Shown here in pieces: positions 18,220 to 27,642 of a stretch of 64,000 nucleotides of DNA. Source of the DNA: Chloroherpetonaceae bacterium (GTDB lineage Bacteria > Bacteroidota > Chlorobiia > Chlorobiales > Thermochlorobacteraceae); assembly GCA_033763895.1 (NCBI GenBank), contig JANRJQ010000007.1:124001-188000 (forward strand). Reading direction: 5' to 3'. A program made the position numbers and the translations under genes. How positions within the stretch are numbered: position 1 is the first letter of the stretch; each line of letters begins with the position of its first letter. Below the pieces are notes generated by a model. The model was given only the letters and a program-made list of their open reading frames with translations. It made no database searches and was not told the origin of the DNA.

Positions 18220-18355
18220 TTATCACTTTCTTATTAATTACTTGATAATCCACGCTATCGGCTTAACCCCCTTTCTCCTTTTCTCCATTCCACTTTGTTT
18301 CAATTTGATAACTTTGTAATCATTCTAGTCACTTATTTATTTCATCGCATTTAAA

Positions 18356-18847
18356 ATGAACTTTCTTGCATCGTTGGAATCGGTTCTTAATCAACTTCCC
18401 AAAGAGAAAGGCGGTTACTACTTTTTTTCTATCGAAAGTGAAATTGTTAGCCGATTCCCCAATGGAAAAGAAACCCGGCTTTGCGTTTCGTTCAATAATC
18501 GACTTCGGCTCTACTGTGGCTTAAACCACTTAGGGGACGGGAATTATTACATCATTTTTGCGACACGCTATGTGAAATCATTGAAGTTGAAGATCGGTGA
18601 TCCGGTTCATCTTGAAATCAGAGAAGATTCAAGCCCGCTTGGCGTTGAAATTCCACCTCTCATTGAAGTTTTTCTTAAATCTGATCGAAAAGCTTCGAAG
18701 AATTTTGATTCACTTACCGATGGCAAGAAACGAAGCTTGATTCACGGAGTCAATAAGCTCAAGTCTCCAGAAAAAATGTTAGAGAAATTTCAAAAGTTGC
18801 TTGCAATTGCAATTACACCAAAAAACGGAAGGAAGGGCGCGTTATAG
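18356..18847 (+). CDS. YdeI/OmpD-associated (DUF1905-containing) family protein
   Basis: A 163-residue cytoplasmic protein. The N-terminal part (RLCVSFNNRLRLYCGLNHLGDGNYYIIFATRYVKSLKLKIGDPVHLEI) resembles DUF1905, a small beta-barrel. The C-terminal part (SLTDGKKRSLIHGVNKLKSPEKMLEKFQKLL) matches the helical bacteriocin-protection YdeI/OmpD-associated domain. The biochemical role of the family is unknown. It has an ATG start and lies alone on the plus strand. Confidence 0.78.
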   Translation: MNFLASLESVLNQLPKEKGGYYFFSIESEIVSRFPNGKETRLCVSFNNRLRLYCGLNHLGDGNYYIIFATRYVKSLKLKIGDPVHLEIREDSSPLGVEIPPLIEVFLKSDRKASKNFDSLTDGKKRSLIHGVNKLKSPEKMLEKFQKLLAIAITPKNGRKGAL

Positions 18848-18964
18848 CACCATTCTTTTAATTTTTATTTGTTTGTACCAAACCAGTTACTCACGAACAC
18901 CCGAAAGGTGTTAAATTTCTTTCTATTAAATCAAAACTTGTTGTTTCACTCTCCTTTACTTGAC

Positions 18965-20689
18965 ATGTATAGCTACTGCTTCAATTTTGTGACCGTAAGA
19001 GCAATCATCATCACCTCTTTTTTTCTCTTTACCGCAGAAAATTTACTTGGGCAAGCCGATATGGTTCCCTTTTTCAATCTGAATAGTGCAGTGAGTGTAT
19101 ATGACTTTCTGAAGACAATGCGAGTGAAGAAAATTATTGCTCAATACAATGACGATAATATCAACCTATCTCGTGGTGAGCTTTCAAAATTACTTGATGA
19201 AATTGAATCTAAACGCGACTTGCTTTCTTCCACCGAAAAGATTTTGCTTGAGCGCTATAAACTCACCTACCGTGAGGAATTGATTGAGGATAAAGAACTA
19301 AGTACTGTATTGATTGATGGTGCCGAAAACTTCGGCTACCGTTTGGGCGATATGTTTTTTTCAGACAAAGAAAAGTTCTTCTATTTCCGTCGCCTTTCAG
19401 ACAAAAGCACTCTCTTTATCGATATGATGGGTAATGGGACAAACCCTTATCAATTCAGCCCGAATTCGGGGCGAACCTCTATGATTTGGGATGGGGGCTT
19501 TCGAGCGAGAGGAACGCTTAAAGGAAACTTAGGATATGCCCTTGCATTTTATAAAGGTTTTTTAAGAGGCGATCGGGAACTTATGTTGCTTGCTCGCCCA
19601 ATCTTAAAAGCAAATTTCAAGTTTGTTGAGAATATTGATGCTTTTGCAAGTTATGACTTCACCGAGGGCTACATCCGTTACGAAACCGATCCAGAAGAAG
19701 ATTTTCATCTTTCTGTTCAATTCGGGCGCGAAGATATTCGCTATGGGTTAGGCTACGGAAGCAGGCTCGTTTGGTCAGGAGAATCCCCGGCTCCGGATAT
19801 GCTCAAGTTTAATTTATCCTATGGTGCCCTTCACTACTCTCAAGTTCATTTGTCTGTTCCGGGGGATTTTTCTTTTAACAGACTTGATAATTTTACCAAG
19901 TATTTTGCAATTCACCGCGTTAAGCTCGCATTTACGGAACTCTTTGATATTGGTATCGGCGATATTGTGGTTTACTCCGATCGTGGAATCGACTTTGCAT
20001 ATCTCAACCCATTTCTATTTTATAAATTTGCTGAGCAATCGCTTCAAGACCGTGACAATGGCTTGATGTTCTTTGATATCCAAACCCACTTTTTCAAAAA
20101 CCTTGAGTTTCAAGCCACCTTCTTAATGGATGAAACACCCGACTTCGGTAACATCAATCGCTTTTCCAATAAATGGGCTTACCAAATTGGCGCTTTTCTT
20201 TACGAACCCTTTGGTCTTGAAAATTTTTCCGCTGTCTTCGAATACACTTACATTCGCCCTTATGTTTATACTCATTGGAATCCCAAAAATGTTTACTCTT
20301 CTTGGGGCATCGGTTCAGGCCATCGGCTTCAACCTAATTCTGATGAACTCTATGCACGCTTGAATTACAATCTTAGCGATCGTATCCGTTTTCAATTTGA
20401 AGCGGCAAGAAGTCGTCACGGCCGAAATCGATTGGCACCCGATGGCAGCATTCTCGAAAATGTTGGCGGTGACATTCGTGTCCCATATCGCCCCGTTGAT
20501 CCTGAAAATGCACCCTTTCTTGCGGGCGTGCTTCATCGTGGGGTTTTATTGGGTGGAGAAATTACTTTTGAGCCTTGGAAAAACTACTTGCTCAATTTTC
20601 GATATCAATTTCGGAGCGATCGAAATACAGAAACAAATGCTCTTGAAGAATCCAGTATCTTTGTTTTTCGCTTTGGGTTTGAATACTAA
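18965..20689 (+). CDS. Outer-membrane beta-barrel protein, Wzi-like capsule assembly family
   Basis: With the start at the ATG of MYSYCFNFVTVRA, the 574-residue protein has a signal peptide ending near ENLLGQA. An upstream TTG at 18869 would add a less natural N-terminus. The C-terminal ~430 residues are alternating aromatic/polar strands (YALAFYKGFLRGDRE, FGREDIRYGLGYGSRLVWSGESP, IVVYSDRGIDFAYLNPFLFYKFAEQ, ending in FVFRFGFEY), as in Wzi-like barrels (PF14052) that hold capsule or exopolysaccharide on the cell surface. The final aromatic residue fits an outer-membrane barrel. The next gene starts 17 bases later. Confidence 0.8.
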   Translation: MYSYCFNFVTVRAIIITSFFLFTAENLLGQADMVPFFNLNSAVSVYDFLKTMRVKKIIAQYNDDNINLSRGELSKLLDEIESKRDLLSSTEKILLERYKLTYREELIEDKELSTVLIDGAENFGYRLGDMFFSDKEKFFYFRRLSDKSTLFIDMMGNGTNPYQFSPNSGRTSMIWDGGFRARGTLKGNLGYALAFYKGFLRGDRELMLLARPILKANFKFVENIDAFASYDFTEGYIRYETDPEEDFHLSVQFGREDIRYGLGYGSRLVWSGESPAPDMLKFNLSYGALHYSQVHLSVPGDFSFNRLDNFTKYFAIHRVKLAFTELFDIGIGDIVVYSDRGIDFAYLNPFLFYKFAEQSLQDRDNGLMFFDIQTHFFKNLEFQATFLMDETPDFGNINRFSNKWAYQIGAFLYEPFGLENFSAVFEYTYIRPYVYTHWNPKNVYSSWGIGSGHRLQPNSDELYARLNYNLSDRIRFQFEAARSRHGRNRLAPDGSILENVGGDIRVPYRPVDPENAPFLAGVLHRGVLLGGEITFEPWKNYLLNFRYQFRSDRNTETNALEESSIFVFRFGFEY

Positions 20690-20706
20690 GTTTATCGCCA
20701 ATCTCA

Positions 20707-21891
20707 ATGATTTCAAAAATTGAACTGCTCAAAACCCTTGTAGAAACTGAAACCTATATTCGCTTCGAGAAGTATCGTGGGTACGACCCTTATGATGGCT
20801 TAATGTCTCCACTATTCACGCTGCCGATTCTCAATTCAAATAAAATTCTCAGATGGGGGTTTCAGCAGGTTTTTCGGCGTCTCCCTATTAATCTTCGCCC
20901 GCTACTTGGTATCAGAAAAGGATACAATCCTGTGACTTTAGCACTTTCACTCTATGCTTATAGTAACCTTGCAAAAGCGATACCCGAGCGTTATAGTAAT
21001 TTCAAAAAGGAATCGCTATTTCTTATCTCGGAGTTAAAAAAATTTGACTCAAGAAATTATCACCCGAATAAGTACAGCGGTGCTGCGTGGGGTTATGATT
21101 TCGATTGGGAGGCTCAATACGCACGAATTCCTCGTTTTACACCCACTGTTGTTGCAACAGGATTTGTAACCAATGCTCTCTTTACAGCCTTTCAAGAGTT
21201 TAAGTTTGAAGAAGCTTTTGACCTATGTCTTTCAGCAACAAACTTTGTCCGTAAAGATTTAAACCGCACTTTTTTGCCCGATCGCTCAAAAGAATTTTGC
21301 TGGTCTTACTCTCCCTACGATAAGCAAGCCGTATTGAACGCCACAATGAAAGGGGCACGGCTTTTATCTCAAGTGTATTCGGTTAGCGGGGATAAGGAAC
21401 TGATTGAAGAAGCACGACATACAGTGGGTTATGTAATGGCGGCGCAGCATCAATCCGGTGCTTGGTCTTATTCGAAAGGTGATACTCGTGTTTGGTCTGA
21501 TAATTTTCATACCGGTTATGTACTCGATTGCCTCGATGATTACCGTTCGTATTCAGGCGATCAAAGCATTTCACACGCTTTTCATAAAGGTCTTGAATAT
21601 TATGTAACGCATTTTTTTGATTCAGATGGGGCACCGAAATATTATGACGCCAACCGTTTCCCGATTGATGCCACATCGGCCGCACAGTCGCTTTTCACGC
21701 TTGTCAGATTTGGATATAAAAAAACTGCTTTAGGGGTTATGGATTATATGAAAAGAACGATGTATTCGAAAAAGGGGTACTTTTATTATCAGGAAAAGAA
21801 ATGGTACAAGAATCGTATTCCTTACATGCGATGGTCAACCGCGTGGATGTTTGCAGCAATGAGCTATCTTTACAGGCACATCGGCGATTAA
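20707..21891 (+). CDS. Predicted alpha/alpha-toroid protein, possibly polysaccharide-related
   Basis: A 394-residue protein without signal peptide. It shows repeated helical hairpins typical of alpha/alpha toroids (six-hairpin glycosidase-like folds): ALSLYAYSNLAKAIPE, TGFVTNALFTAFQEF, MKGARLLSQVYSVSGDKELIEEARHTVGYVMAAQHQSGAWSYS and TGYVLDCLDDYRSYSG. Aromatic and acidic residues cluster as in sugar-binding clefts (DNFHTGYVLD). I cannot assign a glycosidase family or catalytic residues. Being directly downstream of a Wzi-like protein suggests exopolysaccharide processing. Its stop overlaps the convergent hisC stop by 4 bases. Confidence 0.6.
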   Translation: MISKIELLKTLVETETYIRFEKYRGYDPYDGLMSPLFTLPILNSNKILRWGFQQVFRRLPINLRPLLGIRKGYNPVTLALSLYAYSNLAKAIPERYSNFKKESLFLISELKKFDSRNYHPNKYSGAAWGYDFDWEAQYARIPRFTPTVVATGFVTNALFTAFQEFKFEEAFDLCLSATNFVRKDLNRTFLPDRSKEFCWSYSPYDKQAVLNATMKGARLLSQVYSVSGDKELIEEARHTVGYVMAAQHQSGAWSYSKGDTRVWSDNFHTGYVLDCLDDYRSYSGDQSISHAFHKGLEYYVTHFFDSDGAPKYYDANRFPIDATSAAQSLFTLVRFGYKKTALGVMDYMKRTMYSKKGYFYYQEKKWYKNRIPYMRWSTAWMFAAMSYLYRHIGD

Positions 21892-23033
21892 GGCTTGGAA
21901 AAAATTTGCTTAAGTGCCTCAATACATTTTCGATTTTGATGCATCATTCCGATTGAAATCCTCAAACAATGCGGTAATCCAAAAGCCTTTAAAGGCCGAG
22001 AGATGATTCCTCTTTTCAAAAGTTCTTCCGATACATCATTCACTTTTGACTCACTTTTCAAATCAATCATTACAAAATTGGCATGCGACGGCACCCAAGC
22101 AAGACCTAATTCCTCAAAAGCAAAAGTAAACTCATGATACCCTTGGCGGTTGTTAGCAATTGTTTTGGCTAAAAACGCTTCATCATCCAACGCTGCCAAA
22201 GCGCCAACTTGGGCAAGCATGTTGGGCTCGAACGGGAGTTTTACTTTTAATAGGTTATTGATGAATTTCTCATGAGCAAAGCCATACCCCACACGAAGCC
22301 CGGCGAGCCCGAATCCTTTCGAAAAAGTTCTCAAAGTGATGACATTATCATAACGATACGACATCGAATCGGGGTAATCCAAACTTTCCGCCGCAAATTC
22401 AAAATACGCTTCATCTAAAATGATGATAACCCGCTCCGGAACTCGTTGCATAAAGCGGTCAAATTCATCTTTCGTAAAAATACTTCCTGTTGGGTTATTG
22501 GGGTTGCAGAGATACACCACTTTCGTTCGCTCGTTAATCGCTTCTCCAATGGCGTCAAGATTAAATCGGTAGTTTTCCTTCATTGGGATATACTGCACTT
22601 TCAAACCGCTTGAATCTGCAAGTACTTTGAAGCCAATGAAAGTATTTTGAGAAGTGATGAGTTCATCGGTATCGCAAATGAAGGTGCGCAAAATATCTGC
22701 CATAATGCCTTCTGAACCCGCACCAACAATCACATTTTCGATTTTAAGCTTAAACATTTCCGCCAGCTTTCCGCGAAGCTTTAATGCAAGTGGATCGGGA
22801 TAATAATTGACACCGCTTGCTGCGGCAACAACTGCTTCAATTGCTTTGGGTGATGCACCAAGAAGGTTTTCATTCGAAGCAAGTTTATGAACTTCTTTTA
22901 ACCCATACAGGGATTGAATTTCTTCAATGCTTCTACCTGCTTTATATGGCTGAAGGGTTTCAATGTGATTTGGAACTAATTTTGAAACTTGTGGCTCTGC
23001 CATTGGAACCAAGATTTCTTCTTCGTTTGACAT
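21888..23033 (-). CDS. hisC: Histidinol-phosphate aminotransferase (copy 1)
   Basis: A PLP-dependent fold-type I aminotransferase that converts imidazole-acetol phosphate to histidinol phosphate. Visible motifs are LASNENLLGASP near the N-terminus, VYLCNPNNPTGS (cofactor site), ILDEAYFEFA with the Asp contacting pyridine N, the Schiff-base Lys in TLRTFSKGFGLAGLRVGYG, and phosphate-binding CLRISIGMM near the C-terminus. The 381 residues include a short N-terminal extension. It is last in the minus-strand unit hisC-like / permease / methylmalonyl-CoA mutase / hisC. A paralogue lies 3 kb away, so one copy may act on another amino acid such as phenylalanine or tyrosine. Confidence 0.88.
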   Translation of the reverse strand: MSNEEEILVPMAEPQVSKLVPNHIETLQPYKAGRSIEEIQSLYGLKEVHKLASNENLLGASPKAIEAVVAAASGVNYYPDPLALKLRGKLAEMFKLKIENVIVGAGSEGIMADILRTFICDTDELITSQNTFIGFKVLADSSGLKVQYIPMKENYRFNLDAIGEAINERTKVVYLCNPNNPTGSIFTKDEFDRFMQRVPERVIIILDEAYFEFAAESLDYPDSMSYRYDNVITLRTFSKGFGLAGLRVGYGFAHEKFINNLLKVKLPFEPNMLAQVGALAALDDEAFLAKTIANNRQGYHEFTFAFEELGLAWVPSHANFVMIDLKSESKVNDVSEELLKRGIISRPLKAFGLPHCLRISIGMMHQNRKCIEALKQIFSKP

Positions 23034-23076
23034 TGATTTTTCCTCTACCCTGAATAGAATCTTTTATAATCCATCA

Positions 23077-24762
23077 TTAAAAAACCGGCGTTTCTTGATA
23101 CTCTCCGAATTCTTCACGAAGAACACTGCACACTTCGCCTAATGAGACATACGCGTGCATCGCTTTTATCAGCGAAGGCATCAAATTGGTTTGATTTTTC
23201 GCTGCATCGCGAATCTCGCGGATCGCAGTTTGTACATCTTCTTGATTTCTTGATGCTTTGAGTTCCCTTAGCCTTGCAATTTGCATGAGCTGAGATTCCG
23301 GTGTGATTTTAAGAATCGGAATATCAATCTTTTCATCTTTCTCATAATAGTCATTGACACCGACGATGATGCGGTCTTTACGGTCAATTTCCTGCTGATA
23401 TTTGTAAGACGCATCCGCGATTTCCTTTTGTGGGAATCCTCTTTCGATTGCTTCAATCATTCCACCCATTCCCTCGATTTTCTCGAAATAGCGTTCAACG
23501 GCTTCTTCAATTTTCACTGTCAGTGATTCAAGGTAGTAACTACCGCCAAGTGGATCGACAGTATTAATCACGCCCGTCTCATTGGCAATAATTTGCTGCG
23601 TTCTTAAAGCAATCCTCACTGCCTTTTCACTTGGCAACGCAAGGGCTTCGTCCATTGAATTGGTATGCAAAGATTGTGTGCCACCAAGAACTGCCGCAAG
23701 CGCTTGAAACGCCACACGCACAATGTTGTTTTCAGGCTGTTGAACCGTAAGCGTGCATCCTGCTGTTTGCGTGTGAAAACGCAATTGCCAAGAGCGTTCT
23801 TCTTTCGCACCGTATTTGTATCGAAGCCGCTTTGCCCAAATTTTTCTTGCGGCTCTGAACTTTGCGATTTCCTCGAAGAAATCGTTGTGAGAATTAAAAA
23901 AGAATGAGATTCTCGGCGCAATCACATCGACATTCATTCCACGTTCAATTGCGGCTTCCAAATACGCAAAGCCATCGGCAAGCGTAAATGCAAGCTCTTG
24001 AACCGCGGTTGAACCGGCCTCGCGTATGTGATAACCTGAAACGGAAATCGGGTTGAATTTTGGCATCTCGGTGGCACAATATTCAAACATATCAGTGATA
24101 ATGCGCATCGAGGGCGTTGGTGGAAAAATGTATTCCTTTTGAGCGATATACTCTTTCAAAATATCGTTTTGAATCGTTCCGCGGACTTGCTTCAGGTTTC
24201 GTCCTTGCTTTTGCGCTGTTGCAATAAATGCAGCAAGGGCAATCATTGCTGTAGAATTGATGGTCATTGATGTGGATACTTTTTCCAAATTGATGCCTTC
24301 AAATATTACTTCCATATCGGCGAGCGACGAAAATGACACGCCGCAGACCCCTACTTCTCCAGAGGCCATTTCGTGATCGCAATCCCAACCCATTAATGCC
24401 GGTAAATCGAAAGCAACCGATAATCCGTCTTGACCTCGCTCTAATAAAAACTTGTATCTCGCGTTGGTTTCTTCTGGTGTGGCAAAGCCCGAAAAGAGCC
24501 GCATTGTCCACCATTTGCCACGGTAAAGATTTTGATGAATAGAACGGGTATATGGGAATTCACCGCTGTTTCCAATTTCATTCTGATAAGAAATTGGTTC
24601 AGTGTCAAGCGGGGTGTAAAGCGGTTCAATCTTTTCCCAACTGAGGTTTTCAAACTTTTGAGAGAGCTCTGGATTGGCTTGATTCTTCTCTTTCCACCGT
24701 TGAAAGTCAATTTCCAAGCGTTCTAATTCAGAAATAGCAATATCCATATTTGGTGATGTCAT
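23077..24762 (-). CDS. mutA: Methylmalonyl-CoA mutase large (catalytic) subunit, separate from its B12 domain
   Basis: Interconverts (R)-methylmalonyl-CoA and succinyl-CoA. The 561 residues cover only the catalytic TIM barrel, as in archaeal-type two-chain mutases. Visible blocks are FPYTRSIHQNLYRGKWWTMRLFSGFATPEETN, GQDGLSVAFDLPALMGWD, SMTINSTAMIALA, RGTIQNDILKEYIAQKEYIFPP, FHTQTAGCTLTVQQPENNIVRVAFQALAAVLGGTQSLHTNSMDEALALP. No cobalamin-binding DxHxxG motif is present, so the B12 subunit must be encoded elsewhere. It sits 43 bases upstream of hisC copy 1. In Chlorobiota it could serve propionate assimilation or odd-chain/branched amino-acid metabolism. Confidence 0.92.
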   Translation of the reverse strand: MTSPNMDIAISELERLEIDFQRWKEKNQANPELSQKFENLSWEKIEPLYTPLDTEPISYQNEIGNSGEFPYTRSIHQNLYRGKWWTMRLFSGFATPEETNARYKFLLERGQDGLSVAFDLPALMGWDCDHEMASGEVGVCGVSFSSLADMEVIFEGINLEKVSTSMTINSTAMIALAAFIATAQKQGRNLKQVRGTIQNDILKEYIAQKEYIFPPTPSMRIITDMFEYCATEMPKFNPISVSGYHIREAGSTAVQELAFTLADGFAYLEAAIERGMNVDVIAPRISFFFNSHNDFFEEIAKFRAARKIWAKRLRYKYGAKEERSWQLRFHTQTAGCTLTVQQPENNIVRVAFQALAAVLGGTQSLHTNSMDEALALPSEKAVRIALRTQQIIANETGVINTVDPLGGSYYLESLTVKIEEAVERYFEKIEGMGGMIEAIERGFPQKEIADASYKYQQEIDRKDRIIVGVNDYYEKDEKIDIPILKITPESQLMQIARLRELKASRNQEDVQTAIREIRDAAKNQTNLMPSLIKAMHAYVSLGEVCSVLREEFGEYQETPVF

Positions 24763-24818
24763 AATTATTGGAATGTGTCTATGAAGTTAAGTAAAAATGA
24801 TTAACTCCAAAGATTGAA

Positions 24819-26105
24819 TTACAATTTCAGTGCTTCAACAGGCTTTAATCGAGAGGCAATTCGTGAAGGAATAAATGAGGCAACATAACACACAAAAAAG
24901 GCAAGGATGGTAACCGTTAGATAATGCCACGGATTGAACGAAAGGGGTAATTCTGATATGTAATAGGTCTCTTCCGGCAAGCCGATGATGTGAAGGTTCT
25001 TTTCCAAAATTGTAAGAAGGAAAGATAATAGATTCCCAATCACAATCCCAATTCCTCCAATAATCATTGCTTGAATGGTAAATACCCTTTGAATTCGCTT
25101 TGGGTCAAATCCTATGGTGAGAAGAATCCCTATTTCCTCTGTGCGTTCAAGAACAAAAATGAGCAACGTGGAAATGATATTGAACGAAGCCACAACCGTT
25201 AGTACAATAAGCAAAAGCGGAATGATGTTTTCTTGAAGTTTTAGCCAAGAGATGATATTTGAGTATTGCTCAAAGACGGTTTGTGAATACATCGGATACT
25301 CGGTGTATTGACTAACAATTCGTTCGGTTTCGCCAAGTAGAGTGAAATCGTTTGTTCTCAAATCAAATCCGGAAATCATTTTATCTTTTTTCAAAAAAGC
25401 TTGTAGTGCAGTTAAATTTGTAAAGACCTGCACTTCATCGAATCCTTGAGAAAGGCCGGTTTCATAAATGCCGATAACGGTTCCCTTTCGTAGCCTCATC
25501 AAAGAAATGACATCTCGTATCGTTAGGTTCATTTCATAAAAAGACTCCTCCTCCTCTTTTGAACCGATTATCAAAAGGTCTTCTCCGATTGAAACACCCA
25601 AGGTTGAAGCGAGTTTTTTTCCAATCACAATTGGAATTTTAACCGTGGGATTGTGGTCTTCAAGAGTTATTTCATCTAAAAATTTTCCCGCAATTATTTT
25701 ATTTCTTAAAAAAGAAACATCTCGTTTCGGGTCTATCCCTTTCAGAATTATCGCATCAATTGAATTCAACTCTTTTTTGTCAATCGCTTTCAGAATTGCT
25801 TTTGATTGTAGGTAGGGAGAAACGGCTTCAATGTTGGGGATTACGGTAAGTAATGAATCAAAGGCTTTGGAATAACCAACCATTTTATTTCCTAAGTGGC
25901 TCACATTAATATGCGACCCAAAGCCAATTAATTTGGATTGAATGATTTCTGAAAATCCATTCACAATACCCAAAGCGATAATCAGTGCTGAGGTTCCAAG
26001 TGAAACGCCTAAAGCCGCAGCCCAAGCAAGAAACGACGCCTTTTTCCCTCGCCCATTCTTACTTGAGAAAATAAACCTTGTTGCAATTTCCCATTCCAGC
26101 GTCAT
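24819..26105 (-). CDS. FtsX/LolC-E-type ABC transporter permease
   Basis: A 428-residue permease with the LolC/LolE layout: an N-terminal cytoplasmic segment IATRFIFSSKNGRGKKASFLAW, TM1 (ALGVSLGTSALIIALGIVNGF), a large periplasmic MacB-PCD domain, then three TM segments with the FtsX signature (ILERTEEIGILLTIGFDPKRI in RTEEIG form). LolCE extracts lipoproteins from the inner membrane to LolA. The start is set at the ATG at 26105, whose ATGA overlaps the stop of the upstream aminotransferase; the longer frame from 26189 would read inside that gene. The ATPase partner LolD is not nearby. Confidence 0.88.
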   Translation of the reverse strand: MTLEWEIATRFIFSSKNGRGKKASFLAWAAALGVSLGTSALIIALGIVNGFSEIIQSKLIGFGSHINVSHLGNKMVGYSKAFDSLLTVIPNIEAVSPYLQSKAILKAIDKKELNSIDAIILKGIDPKRDVSFLRNKIIAGKFLDEITLEDHNPTVKIPIVIGKKLASTLGVSIGEDLLIIGSKEEEESFYEMNLTIRDVISLMRLRKGTVIGIYETGLSQGFDEVQVFTNLTALQAFLKKDKMISGFDLRTNDFTLLGETERIVSQYTEYPMYSQTVFEQYSNIISWLKLQENIIPLLLIVLTVVASFNIISTLLIFVLERTEEIGILLTIGFDPKRIQRVFTIQAMIIGGIGIVIGNLLSFLLTILEKNLHIIGLPEETYYISELPLSFNPWHYLTVTILAFFVCYVASFIPSRIASRLKPVEALKL

Positions 26106-27202
26106 TTTGAAAACGAAGGCATGATTTCGGCAAGCGCGTTCAAAAGCCGTTCGTTTTCTTCTTTTTTCCCAATACCCACGCGTAAACATCCCGTCATCAT
26201 TGGGTAAGACGAGACATCACGAACCAAGATATTTCTTGATTGAAGCAATTGAAATACTTGCTTTGGATCGGAAACTCGGATCACGAAAAAGTTCGCATCG
26301 GTTTCAAAGACTTTTGTATTTGGAATTTCTTTCAAAAGAATTTCCATTCGCGCTCGCTCTTCTAAAATCGAATTCACTTGAGATTGTATCAAATCATACC
26401 GTTCGATGAGTTTCACAGTTGTAATTTCAGCAAGGCGAGACGAGGCAAAGGGAATCTTTGGTTTCAGCAATTCAGCGATTAAATCGGGGTTACTGATCGC
26501 AAACCCGACTCTTAACCCTGCTGCTGCAAATGCCTTTGAAAAGGTTCTTAGAATTACCACATTTCCATAATCGTAAATAAGCGAAAGCGCTGACTTCTGC
26601 CGAGAGAATTCGATATAGGCTTCATCAATCAGAACAATAGCATTGGATTCTTCAACAATGCGAAGTGTATCTTCAAATTTTAGTGATTTACCCGTTGGGT
26701 TATTGGGTGTGGTGAGTGTAATCAGATTAGGCCTTGAGCGCTCGGCTTCCTCCAAAATAGATTCAACATCATAATCGAGTTCATCCGTCATTCCAACTTT
26801 CAAAATCTCTGCTTGAAGAATCCCCGCGACTTTCTCATAGAGCGAAAAGTTAGGCGTGGGAATCAGCACTTTTGCACCACGCCACAGAGTAGCCAAAAAA
26901 ATCGTGTAAATCAGTTCATTGGATCCATTTCCGCCCATCACACATTCTTTTGGCACACCGATATGGTTTGCAAAACTTTCAATGGCTTCTTGAGGGAATA
27001 AATTGGGATATCGGTTCCATTCTTCTTTATAGAAAGTATTAAGGATATCTAATTTTAAGTCGTTTGGGATGTCATTCGGGTTTTCATTCTGATTGAGTTT
27101 TACTTCTGCTACTTGCCCGCCAACAACAGCATAAGGCGTCATTTCGCGAAGCGCCGGATTGATATGATCCAGAAAATCTTTTTCTGTTGGAAATTTCAGC
27201 AT
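26102..27202 (-). CDS. HisC-like aminotransferase (copy 2)
   Basis: A second PLP aminotransferase of the histidinol-phosphate family, 366 residues from the ATG at 27202 (an upstream ATG at 27241 would add a poorly conserved MLRLVYKSNIKLE). Motifs are LNQNENPNDIP, TLTTPNNPTGKSL, VLIDEAYIEFSRQ, the PLP Lys in LRTFSKAFAAAGLRVGFA, and CLRVGIGKKEENE. It is first in the operon and overlaps the permease start (ATGA). It differs clearly from copy 1 at 21888, so they are old paralogues; which one makes histidine is not decidable here. Confidence 0.88.
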   Translation of the reverse strand: MLKFPTEKDFLDHINPALREMTPYAVVGGQVAEVKLNQNENPNDIPNDLKLDILNTFYKEEWNRYPNLFPQEAIESFANHIGVPKECVMGGNGSNELIYTIFLATLWRGAKVLIPTPNFSLYEKVAGILQAEILKVGMTDELDYDVESILEEAERSRPNLITLTTPNNPTGKSLKFEDTLRIVEESNAIVLIDEAYIEFSRQKSALSLIYDYGNVVILRTFSKAFAAAGLRVGFAISNPDLIAELLKPKIPFASSRLAEITTVKLIERYDLIQSQVNSILEERARMEILLKEIPNTKVFETDANFFVIRVSDPKQVFQLLQSRNILVRDVSSYPMMTGCLRVGIGKKEENERLLNALAEIMPSFSK

Positions 27203-27284
27203 TTCTAATTTGATATTACTTTTGTAAACCAACCTGAGCAACTTAAGGTTGATTTTCCTTTAAGAATGAAAATAACAAAGCCGC

Positions 27285-27527
27285 GTGGATTCTCTTGCAA
27301 AACTTTTTGTGTCTCTAGGAATCTTATTTCTCTTCGTCGGGATTGGGATTTGGGGATTGAATCGAGTAGGAATCCACCCTTTCTCTTGGTTTGGTCGATT
27401 GCCGCTTGACTTTCAATTGGACTACCCAAATATCAAGTTCTATTTTCCCTTGGGTAGTATGATTTTAATCTCACTCTTCTTAAGCCTCATACTTTATTTG
27501 TTTAACAAGTTTCGCGGCCAGTTTTAA
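27285..27527 (+). CDS. DUF2905 family small membrane protein
   Basis: An 80-residue protein with two TM helices (FVSLGILFLFVGIGIWGL and GSMILISLFLSLILYLF) flanking the diagnostic loop FGRLPLDFQLDYPNIKFYFPLGS. This matches the DUF2905 pattern GRLPGDI...NFTFYFPLGTSI. The function is unknown. The start codon is GTG at 27285. It is divergent from the HisC-like operon. Confidence 0.85.
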   Translation: MDSLAKLFVSLGILFLFVGIGIWGLNRVGIHPFSWFGRLPLDFQLDYPNIKFYFPLGSMILISLFLSLILYLFNKFRGQF

Positions 27528-27642
27528 GAAATTGAGATTCTTGATTGGATCAACGAACAAATCTTTAACCGGCTTCGCTTTTACATTGTAGGATAAAAGG
27601 CGGTTCTTTATCTTTATTTCTTTCAATTTCAATATTCACTTG

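Noticed and set aside
26106-26189. Longer start for the LolC/E-like permease
   Set aside because: It would read 84 bases inside the upstream aminotransferase; the ATGA overlap at 26102-26105 is the natural coupled start.
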